From positions 1 to 26,674 of the forward strand of contig JBCBTD010000055.1 in the NCBI GenBank assembly GCA_039818825.1: DNA of 26,674 bases, written 5' to 3'. This DNA is from JBCBTD01 sp039818825. Lineage in GTDB: Bacteria; Pseudomonadota; Alphaproteobacteria; Geminicoccales; Geminicoccaceae. Below are positions 6,588 to 12,697 of this stretch, piece after piece. Each line of letters opens with the position of its first letter. The first letter of the stretch is position 1. A program made the translations under genes and the position numbers. The notes beneath the pieces were generated by a model. That model was not told the DNA's origin, ran no database searches, and worked only from the letters and a program-made list of their open reading frames with translations.

Positions 6588-6907
6588 GCGATCAGGTGCC
6601 TTGGGTGATCCGCAAGTCCGACTACTTCTACCGCCCCAATTGCGCCGGCCTCACCGCCTGTGCGTGCGAAGCCGGCGTCTACACAGAGGCAGAGGCCAAG
6701 GCCGAGGCCAGCCTCGATCCGCGTCGGGTGTCCGCGCACCCCCTCAGCGAGTTCCACCCACGACTCGCCGAGATGGAACGCCGCCTCACCGAGATCCGCG
6801 AGATCGCCGATGGCAAAGCCGACGCAGATCAAGAGCCCGGCGGGGCCATGCAGCCCAACGACTGGATGCGCGTCCTCGTGATTTGCGACGGGGAGGATCG
6901 GCCGTGA
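6584..6907 (+). CDS. Small phage protein downstream of integrase
   Basis: A 107-residue protein from a GTG overlapping the integrase stop (GTGA). The N-terminus reads VPWVIRKSDYFYRPNCAGLT, followed by a helix EAEAKAEASLDP and a segment ending S-A-H-P. This resembles small proteins frequent in proteobacterial phages in which a YFYRP or YWRP strand precedes a helix and an AHP motif; none has an assigned function known to me. Residues ~60-85 are a charged helix. Its stop overlaps the GTG of the next gene. Confidence 0.6.
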   Translation: MSDQVPWVIRKSDYFYRPNCAGLTACACEAGVYTEAEAKAEASLDPRRVSAHPLSEFHPRLAEMERRLTEIREIADGKADADQEPGGAMQPNDWMRVLVICDGEDRP

Positions 6908-7134
6908 CTGACGGCTTGGTGACGAAGATCGATGGTCTTCCACTTCGGTGGATCGGTCCTGACGGGATCGTTCACGCTGCGGAGGGCGCCCGGATAGTCC
7001 GCACGGACCCCGGCACGTTCATTCTTTGGACACGCTGTGGTGGTCACGATGTACCTGGAGGCACCGCGTTCAAAAGCGACGACTACGTGTCGTGCACTCG
7101 ATGCCATCAAGTTGAGGCGGAGAGTCGGCGATGA
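6904..7134 (+). CDS. Small zinc-ribbon-like protein
   Basis: A 76-residue protein with a GTGA overlap at its start. C45, H48, C64 and C67 form a CxxH...CxxC set suited to one structural zinc; the N-terminal 40 residues look like beta strands. It is the first of three consecutive small metal-binding candidates between the integrase and the tRNA. Nucleic-acid binding is plausible but unproven. Confidence 0.55.
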   Translation: MTDGLVTKIDGLPLRWIGPDGIVHAAEGARIVRTDPGTFILWTRCGGHDVPGGTAFKSDDYVSCTRCHQVEAESRR

Positions 7135-7376
7135 CCAAGCCATGGCAATGCGGCGCCTGTGGGAAGCGCTTCACTACCGAACACGGCGCGCGCCAGCACA
7201 GCGGGGCCAAGCATCAGGGGCGGTATGGTTTCTTCGACCGGCGAGTGTCGCCCAAGGGGCAGCAGGCACAGCGACACAGCGACGAGCCGTCGATCGCGAG
7301 CCTTATGGTCCAGGCCGAAATCGACCGCGCATGTGGCGAACCAGTCGACGACTGGCTTGCGGATATGTTGCCATGA
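7131..7376 (+). CDS. C2H2 zinc-finger-like small protein
   Basis: An 81-residue protein with an ATGA overlap. Residues 7-28 match a classical C2H2 finger: C7-x2-C10-x3-F14-x8-H23-x4-H28. The remaining ~50 residues are polar and end in a short acidic helix (DDWLADMLP). Single C2H2 fingers occur in small phage proteins and in Ros-type regulators, though Ros proteins are longer and have a different spacing. DNA or RNA binding is likely from the motif; the target is unknown. Confidence 0.65.
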   Translation: MTKPWQCGACGKRFTTEHGARQHSGAKHQGRYGFFDRRVSPKGQQAQRHSDEPSIASLMVQAEIDRACGEPVDDWLADMLP

Positions 7377-7651
7377 TCTGCGCCATCTGCGGCTACAGCA
7401 CCGTGACGTGGAAACCGTCGCTGACAGCTACGCGTTGCTCGCATTGCGGCGGGATCAACTGCCAGCGACAAGACCCTGTCGGCACCCAAGAGGGCCAAGC
7501 CTGCAACCGCGATGGCTGCGCAGGCCACCTCGCCTATGTCCACGACGACCCGGACGGCGGTTGCGCCTGCCACATCAATCAACCGTGCAGCTATTGCACC
7601 AACCAGCATCTCGAGTGCGACACCTGCGGCTGGGGTGAACCCACGAGGTGA
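7373..7651 (+). CDS. Cysteine-rich small protein, likely two or more zinc ribbons
   Basis: A 92-residue protein with an ATGA overlap and 13 cysteines. CxxC pairs lie at 3/6, 22/25, 72/75 and 82/85, with further Cys at 30, 44, 49, 64 and 66, and His at 24, 52, 57, 67 and 79. The first two pairs can form one ribbon and the last two another, with a third CxxxxC...CxC group between them. It is the last gene of the element before the tRNA. No family recognised beyond zinc-binding character. Confidence 0.55.
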   Translation: MICAICGYSTVTWKPSLTATRCSHCGGINCQRQDPVGTQEGQACNRDGCAGHLAYVHDDPDGGCACHINQPCSYCTNQHLECDTCGWGEPTR

Positions 7652-7713
7652 ACCCATGGAACAGAATGTGAACAACTCTGGAGACGGAAAATCGTTGAAG
7701 TTCAAGGGGATAA

Positions 7714-7760
7714 TGGTGTGCCCGGCGGGATTCGAACCCACGACCCCCGGATTAGGAATC
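7714..7760. other. Probable attachment site core within the tRNA 3' half
   Basis: Element genes end at 7651 and the next identifiable sequence is the CCA end of tRNA-Arg at 7714. Integrases of this type commonly recombine in the anticodon-to-3' part of a tRNA, and the element restores that part on integration. The exact core cannot be defined because the second copy lies outside the window. The 62 bases between the last gene and the tRNA are AT-richer than their surroundings and could hold integrase arm sites; I see no convincing repeats there. Confidence 0.4.
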
Positions 7761-7790
7761 CGATGCTCTATCCTGCTGAGCTACGGGCAC
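7714..7790 (-). tRNA. tRNA-Arg (anticodon CCU)
   Basis: Read on the minus strand, the 77 bases fold as a cloverleaf. The acceptor stem GTGCCCG pairs with CGGGCAC, followed by discriminator A and an encoded CCA. The anticodon stem TCGGA/TCCGG encloses the loop TTCCTAA with anticodon CCT, and the T arm carries GGTTCGAATCC. It decodes AGG. The 3' end faces the mobile element. The 5' side lies 17 bases from the start of the divergent gene at 7808, so its promoter must overlap the beginning of that gene. Confidence 0.96.
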
Positions 7791-7807
7791 GTCGCGGCGG
7801 AGAATGC

Positions 7808-8578
7808 ATGAAAGTCGGTGGCGGGGCCAGGGGCTGGCCCAACGACGATGTGGCCCGGCCGACGCGCCGGACCTTCGGGCTGGCCGTCGCTGCCGGCGTC
7901 ATCACTGGCCCCCAGTTCGCTGCCGCTGCGGCCGACGACCGCGGCGTGGTCGTCGATGTCGTGGGGCCGACGACGCTTCGCCTGGAGGACGGCCGGGCGA
8001 TCCGCCTCGCCGAACTCGTGGCGAACGACCCCGTCGCCGCCAAGGCGTTGGCGGCCCGGCTCGCGGGCGGCGAGATCACCATCCGTCCGCTCGGCCCGAC
8101 GGATCGGACCGGTCGCGTGCCGGCGGTCGTTACCGCGATCCGCGATGCACGGTCCATCCAAGAAGAACTCGTCGACGCCGGTCTCGCGCGGGTCCTGCCA
8201 GAGCGGGATGGCACCCTCGCCGCAGCCCTGCTCGGCCTCGAAGAGGCGGCGCGCGATCGCCGACGCGGCGCCTGGGGCGACGGCCGGTTCCAGGTCTTGG
8301 CAGCGGTTCCACCGCCGCCGGTCGCGGGCTTCGCCATCGTTCGCGGACGGCCGGTGCGGACTGGTCGCAGCGATCGCTTCCACTACGTCGACTTCGGCCG
8401 TCACTATCGCGCGAGCTTCTCGGTACGGGTGCGTCGGCGCGACGCTCGTGATTGGAAACTGGCACCATTGCTCGACGCCATCGTCGACCGGCCGGTCGAT
8501 GCGCGGGGGCTCGTGTTCCCGGACGGGGGCCCGATGATGGAGATCGATCACCCCTTGCAGCTCCGCATCCTCGACTGA
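7808..8578 (+). CDS. Tat-exported protein with degenerate staphylococcal-nuclease-like domain
   Basis: A 256-residue protein. Residues 20-25 (RRTFGL) with the hydrophobic run after them form a twin-arginine signal ending near AAAAAD, so it should be periplasmic. Residues ~46-163 follow the SNase fold: a strand VVVDVVGPTTLRLEDGRAIRL, then T-D-R-T-G-R near 98-103, and EELVDAGLARVLP. The usual G-I-D-x-P-E after the R-L strand is replaced by A-E-L-V-A-N-D, so the catalytic acid appears lost. Residues ~171-256 match a tail often found after such domains, with F-H-Y-V-D-F-G and R-G-L...GPMMEIDHP. Nucleic-acid binding without cleavage is one possibility. The ATG at 7808 keeps it clear of the tRNA. 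Confidence 0.7.
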   Translation: MKVGGGARGWPNDDVARPTRRTFGLAVAAGVITGPQFAAAAADDRGVVVDVVGPTTLRLEDGRAIRLAELVANDPVAAKALAARLAGGEITIRPLGPTDRTGRVPAVVTAIRDARSIQEELVDAGLARVLPERDGTLAAALLGLEEAARDRRRGAWGDGRFQVLAAVPPPPVAGFAIVRGRPVRTGRSDRFHYVDFGRHYRASFSVRVRRRDARDWKLAPLLDAIVDRPVDARGLVFPDGGPMMEIDHPLQLRILD

Positions 8579-8624
8579 CCGGCATCCACTCGCAAACCAT
8601 GGGTCGCCGCGCTACATCCCGCCC

Positions 8625-10130
8625 ATGGTGTTGAGCACCCTCGCGAAGCGCGCGCGGTCATGGGCTCTCGGCCTCGCCCTGGTGGTGGCCGTCGCTGGCT
8701 GCGCGCCCACAGTCAACCCGGCCACCGGAACGGTCGAGCGGACCCGGTTGACACCGGTCGACGAGGCGCGCCTCGGGGCGACCGAGCATCCGCGCATCGT
8801 CGAGCAGTTCGGCGGCGTCTACACCGAACCGCGGGCCAACGCTTATGTCACCGACGTCGGCAACCGGGTGAAGGCCGTGTCGGAACTGGCGAATGCACCG
8901 TTCCTGTTCACGATCCTCAACTCGCCCGTCCCCAATGCCTTCGCGCTTCCGGGCGGCTACGTCTACGTCACCCGCGGCTTGCTCGCCTACGTCAACGACG
9001 AGGCCGAACTGGCTGGCGTGCTCGCCCACGAGATCGGCCACATCACGGCCCGCCACGCGGCCCAGCGCTACGACCGCGCGGTCGCCAGTCAGACCGCCGC
9101 GACCCTCGCGACCATTCTCGGCACGGTCCTGCTCGGCGACGCCGGCACGACGATCGGTCAACAACTCGGCGCCGTGTCGGAGGCGTCGGTCCAGAGCTTC
9201 TCGCGCCAGCAGGAGTTCGAAGCGGACATCCTCGGCATCCGCTACATGACACGCGTCGGTTACGACCCCATGGCCGTGGCCTCGTTCCTGCAGTCGCTCA
9301 GCGCCAAGGACCGACTCGAGCGGCAGCTTGCCGGCCGCAACCCCGATGGGTCGGACTTTTCGATGTTTTCCAGCCATCCGCGAACCGCCGACCGGGTCCG
9401 CGCCGCCGCAGAAGAAGCCGTGGCCGCCGGCTCGGCCGAGCCAGGCCGTCGCGACCCGGAACCGCTGTTCCAAGTCGTCGACGGACTGCCCTACGGCGAC
9501 GATCCGCGTGAAGGGTTCGTCCGCGAGGGCGCCTTCGTTCACCCCGTGCTTCAGTTCCGGTTCCCCCTTCCCGACCAGGTCGGCATCAACAACCGCCCGG
9601 AAGCCGTCTACGGCGGCACGCCCAGCGGGCTCGTGATGGTCTTCGACAGTGTCGACGTGGCGCCGGGCACGGACCTGGTTGCCGCGGCCCGGTCGTCGCT
9701 CGGCGCCGGCCTGGTCTTGGACCAAGGCGAACCGCGGCGGCTGCCGAGTGGGCTCGAGGCGGCGTTGGCGTTCGACGACGTCGCCATCGACGCGCGGGCA
9801 GGCACGGCAGTGGTCGCCTTGGTCCGCGCCGATGCCGACCGGGTCTACCGGTTCGTGTTCCTCAAGCCCGGACCGCTCGGTGCCGACGAACGCGACATCA
9901 TCACCGCCATGGTCGACGGCTTCAGCCTGCTCTCGCCGACGGAGGCCGCCGCCTACCCTGGCCAACGCTTGCGGATCGTCACCGTCAGGCCCGGCGACGA
10001 CGTCGAAAGCCTCGGCCGGCAGATGGCGGTGGAGACGCTGCCGGTGGAGACCTTCCGGGTCCTCAACGGGCTGACCGACGATGCGACCCTGCGCCCGGGG
10101 CAGCAGGTCAAACTGGTGGTTGCGGGTTGA
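8625..10130 (+). CDS. M48 family zinc metalloprotease lipoprotein with LysM-like tail
   Basis: A 501-residue exported peptidase. Residues 1-26 are a lipoprotein signal ending V-A-G-C (C26), so it is probably anchored in the envelope. The zinc site is H135-E136-x-x-H139 in LAHEIGHITARH, with the third ligand E197 in EFEAD. The serine-rich SHPRTADR segment near residue 245 is also typical. Residues ~300-430 are an uncharacterised domain and ~445-501 a LysM-like module (VRPGDDVESLGRQM...LRPGQQVKLV). Family members such as BepA take part in outer-membrane quality control; that role here is inferred. It follows the SNase-like gene by 46 bases in the same direction and converges with ispG four bases away. 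Confidence 0.9.
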   Translation: MVLSTLAKRARSWALGLALVVAVAGCAPTVNPATGTVERTRLTPVDEARLGATEHPRIVEQFGGVYTEPRANAYVTDVGNRVKAVSELANAPFLFTILNSPVPNAFALPGGYVYVTRGLLAYVNDEAELAGVLAHEIGHITARHAAQRYDRAVASQTAATLATILGTVLLGDAGTTIGQQLGAVSEASVQSFSRQQEFEADILGIRYMTRVGYDPMAVASFLQSLSAKDRLERQLAGRNPDGSDFSMFSSHPRTADRVRAAAEEAVAAGSAEPGRRDPEPLFQVVDGLPYGDDPREGFVREGAFVHPVLQFRFPLPDQVGINNRPEAVYGGTPSGLVMVFDSVDVAPGTDLVAAARSSLGAGLVLDQGEPRRLPSGLEAALAFDDVAIDARAGTAVVALVRADADRVYRFVFLKPGPLGADERDIITAMVDGFSLLSPTEAAAYPGQRLRIVTVRPGDDVESLGRQMAVETLPVETFRVLNGLTDDATLRPGQQVKLVVAG

Positions 10131-10134
10131 CCCG

Positions 10135-11382
10135 TCAGGCAGCCGACTGGCTGTTCGTGTCACCGAAGCGGCGCTCGACGTAGTCTTCGACGATCGCCTG
10201 GAACTCCGCGGCGATCGCGGCACCGCGCAAGGTCAGGCGCTTTTCACCATCGATGAAGACCGGTGCTGCAGGTTGCTCGCCCGTGCCCGGCAGACTGATG
10301 CCGATGTCCGCGTGCTTGCTTTCGCCGGGGCCGTTGACGATGCACCCCATGACCGCGACCTTCAGCGTCTCGGCGCCCGGATAGGTTGCTTTCCACACCG
10401 GCATCTGCGCCCGCAGGTAGCCCTCGATCTGCTCGGCGAGCTCCTGGAACGTCGTGCTGGTGGTTCGCCCACAGCCGGGACAAGCCGTCACTTGCGGAAC
10501 GAACGCCCGCAGCGCCAAAGCCTGCAGGATCTCCTGGCAGACCTCGACCTCCGTGGTTCGCGCTTCGCCGGGCCGCGGCGTCAGCGACGCCCGGATCGTG
10601 TCGCCGATGCCTTCGGCGAGTAGCTGGCTGAGCGCTGCGGTGGTGGCGACGATACCCTTGGCGCCCATCCCCGCTTCGGTCAGCCCGAGGTGCAAAGCGT
10701 AGTGCGAGCGCCTTGCCAGCTCGCGGTAAACGGCGACGAGGTCAGGCACGCGGCTGACTTTCGCCGAGAGGATGATCCGGTCGGCGCCAAGCCCGATCGC
10801 TTCGGCCTTCGCCGCACTGTCGAGCGCCGAGCGGACCAACGCTTCGCGCATCACGGCATCCGCCGACTGAGGCTCCGGCCGCGCGGCGTTTGCATCCATC
10901 AACGCCTGAGCCAGCTCCTGGTCGAGCGACCCCCAATTCACGCCGATCCGCACTGCCTTGCCGTACTCGATAGCCCGCTCGACGATGGTCTCGAACTGGC
11001 GGTCACGCTTCTCGCGGAAGCCGACGTTGCCGGGATTGATCCGGTACTTGGCGAGCGCCTCGGCGCAGGCCGGATGGTCGGTGAGCAGCTTGTGACCGTT
11101 GTAGTGGAAGCAACCGGCCAGCGGCACCTGGATGCCCAAGGCCATCAATCGATCGCGGACGTGCGGTACCGCCGCGGCGGCAGCGTCGTTGTTGACCGTC
11201 ATCCGGACGATTTCCGAACCCGCTTCGACCAGCTCGCGGACCTGGCGAACCGTGGCGTCGATGTCGGCGGTGTCGGTGTTGGTCATCGACTGGACGACCA
11301 CCGGCGCGGCGCCGCCGACGGTGACCCCACCAACGTCGACCGCGTGGGTAGGGTGGCGGTTGAGCTCGGGCAGAGCGACCAT
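10135..11382 (-). CDS. ispG: 4-hydroxy-3-methylbut-2-en-1-yl diphosphate synthase (flavodoxin)
   Basis: A 415-residue cytoplasmic [4Fe-4S] enzyme of the non-mevalonate isoprenoid pathway, turning 2-C-methyl-D-erythritol 2,4-cyclodiphosphate into HMBPP. The N-terminal TIM-barrel domain includes VVVQSMTNTDTAD (28-40), VNNDAAA and NPGNVGF. Cluster ligands are C301 and C304 in ACPGCGR, C347 in MGCIVNGPGE, and E354. The start ATG has a near-perfect GGAGGA five bases upstream. It lies 40 bases after rodZ, a neighbour pair also seen in gammaproteobacteria. The final ~30 residues are a slightly extended tail. No missing key residue. Confidence 0.97.
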   Translation of the reverse strand: MVALPELNRHPTHAVDVGGVTVGGAAPVVVQSMTNTDTADIDATVRQVRELVEAGSEIVRMTVNNDAAAAAVPHVRDRLMALGIQVPLAGCFHYNGHKLLTDHPACAEALAKYRINPGNVGFREKRDRQFETIVERAIEYGKAVRIGVNWGSLDQELAQALMDANAARPEPQSADAVMREALVRSALDSAAKAEAIGLGADRIILSAKVSRVPDLVAVYRELARRSHYALHLGLTEAGMGAKGIVATTAALSQLLAEGIGDTIRASLTPRPGEARTTEVEVCQEILQALALRAFVPQVTACPGCGRTTSTTFQELAEQIEGYLRAQMPVWKATYPGAETLKVAVMGCIVNGPGESKHADIGISLPGTGEQPAAPVFIDGEKRLTLRGAAIAAEFQAIVEDYVERRFGDTNSQSAA

Positions 11383-11387
11383 CGATG

Positions 11388-11393
11388 TCCTCC
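11388..11393 (-). promoter_or_regulatory. Strong ribosome binding site of ispG
   Basis: On the minus strand GGAGGA is followed by a five-base spacer and the ATG at 11382. It is one of the strongest Shine-Dalgarno matches in the window and fixes the ispG start. Confidence 0.7.
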
Positions 11394-11422
11394 GTACGAC
11401 GTTGGCGCGGCCGCAACCGCCG

Positions 11423-12640
11423 TCAGTTGGTGGCGTAGCGCGCCCGCAACTGCTCCGGCGCGAGCGGAATGTCCCGCTGCACCTGCCCCCGTCGGCCGAT
11501 GTCGGTCAAGGGGCGCCCATCGAGGATGACCCGTAGACCCCCGGCATTGCCGGTCCAAAGCGCCAGATCGTCGCGGTTCGGCGCAAAGTACGCGTCGCCC
11601 GGCTCCATCGTCCTGGTCCAGACGTAATTCCGGTCGGCGCTCCGCACCTGGACCCAACTTGCCTCACTGGCGACCAGCACGACCCGCCCCCCAGCCTCCT
11701 GGTCGCCGAGCGGCCGCACCTCGGCGGTACCGGTCTCCTCGGCGATGATCTGGAGCAGATCCTGGGCGCTCCCTGCCGCAGTCGTTCCACCTGCCGCAGC
11801 CGCGGCGTCGACGGCCGCCGGATCGTCGGTCGCGCCGGGCGACTCGCCGGTGCCATCCGCCGTGACCGCACTGGCGAGGATCGCAGACACGAGTTCCTCG
11901 TCAGGCGGCGCCGTCGGCTCGGCCGGCAGCCCGTCGTCGGTCTCGTCGACGACGAAGTCGTCGCCCGTCGCAGGCGCGACCGGGACCGGCGGCAGATCGG
12001 GCAAGGTGAACGGAACGACCGTCACCCCTGGGGCGACGTCGGTAGCTGCTTCGGCCGCGGCCACCGGATCCGGCGTCGGCGCGGCATCGGACGCCGCGGC
12101 GACGTCCGCCGTCCGGGCGCCAGCCGCTCCGGCATCGGTCGCGACCTGCTCGAGCGAGGCCACCGCAGCGGCGCCGTCAGCGCGCGATGCTGCTTGGCGC
12201 TCTTGCCAGTGGGTCCAGCCGACGTAGACGCCCGCCGCCAACAACAGCGACAGGCCGACAGCGATCAATGGCGGCTTCTGGCTCTCGGCCAACGGTTTGC
12301 GGTACTGCAACCGGGGGTTTTCCGGCAGCTGCGCATTGGTGCGTCGAACTTCCTCGACGATCGCGTCGCCGTCGAAGCCCAGATAGTCAGCATAGGAGCG
12401 GAGGAAGCCGAGCGCATAGGTTCGCCCTGAGATCCGGCTGAGATCGCCGTCCTCCAGACCCTCCAGATAGGCGACTTTGATGCGCAGGACTTCGGCCACG
12501 TCGCGGACGTCCATGCCGCGGTCTTCGCGGGTTTCACGAAGGAGGCCGCCAACTTGACGGAGCAGCGACTGCTCCGCCCGTTCGGGAAGACCCGGCTCAG
12601 AACGAGCGTCGGCGGGCCGATTGGTCATGCGGGTGCGCAC
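11423..12640 (-). CDS. rodZ: RodZ-like cytoskeletal membrane protein (HTH plus DUF4115)
   Basis: A 405-residue bitopic protein. Residues ~29-90 are the RodZ-type helix-turn-helix (LLRETREDRGMDVRDVAEVL ... RTYALGFLRSYADYLG) that binds MreB in known homologues. A membrane helix spans ~124-144. A long Ala/Pro/Asp-rich periplasmic linker follows to ~310, and a DUF4115 beta domain covers ~318-395 (SEASWVQVR, GNAGGLRVILDGRPL). It should connect the MreB filament to the wall synthesis machinery and help set cell shape. The GTG at 12640 has GGAGGA three to four bases upstream, a short spacing; ATG at 12628 is the alternative. It lies between ptsP (57 bases) and ispG (40 bases). Confidence 0.88.
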   Translation of the reverse strand: MRTRMTNRPADARSEPGLPERAEQSLLRQVGGLLRETREDRGMDVRDVAEVLRIKVAYLEGLEDGDLSRISGRTYALGFLRSYADYLGFDGDAIVEEVRRTNAQLPENPRLQYRKPLAESQKPPLIAVGLSLLLAAGVYVGWTHWQERQAASRADGAAAVASLEQVATDAGAAGARTADVAAASDAAPTPDPVAAAEAATDVAPGVTVVPFTLPDLPPVPVAPATGDDFVVDETDDGLPAEPTAPPDEELVSAILASAVTADGTGESPGATDDPAAVDAAAAAGGTTAAGSAQDLLQIIAEETGTAEVRPLGDQEAGGRVVLVASEASWVQVRSADRNYVWTRTMEPGDAYFAPNRDDLALWTGNAGGLRVILDGRPLTDIGRRGQVQRDIPLAPEQLRARYATN

Positions 12641-12697
12641 CGTTCCTCCGCGCGCTGGAGGGTTGATGGAAATCGGCTGCTCCGGACCGCCTGCAGC

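Larger units (their letters stand above)
1..7760. mobile_element. Integrase end of a prophage or phage-like element, partial
   Basis: The stretch holds a RecE-like nuclease fragment, a gp37/gp68 (DUF5131) remnant, an HNH endonuclease, many small unknown genes, an excisionase-like protein and a tyrosine integrase. It stops at the 3' end of a tRNA-Arg gene, a classic attachment target. Genes are packed with four-base overlaps, as in phage early operons. No capsid, portal, terminase or tail gene is visible, so an integrative element that borrows phage early genes cannot be excluded. The right boundary is placed inside the tRNA 3' half because the crossover core usually includes it; the left boundary is outside the window. 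Confidence 0.8.

Noticed and set aside
7718..7807. Upstream extension of the SNase-like gene through the tRNA
   Set aside because: The added residues are simply the translated complement of tRNA-Arg; the ATG at 7808 gives a proper Tat signal.
7824..7840. Seven-base-pair hairpin (GGGCCAG, three-base loop, CTGGCCC)
   Set aside because: It lies inside the start of a coding region, has no U-run on either side, and can be explained by codon composition. An effect on translation initiation cannot be shown.
8658..10223. Minus-strand frame of 521 codons opposite the M48 peptidase
   Set aside because: Open only because of high GC in the third codon position of the real gene; no motif or plausible start context.
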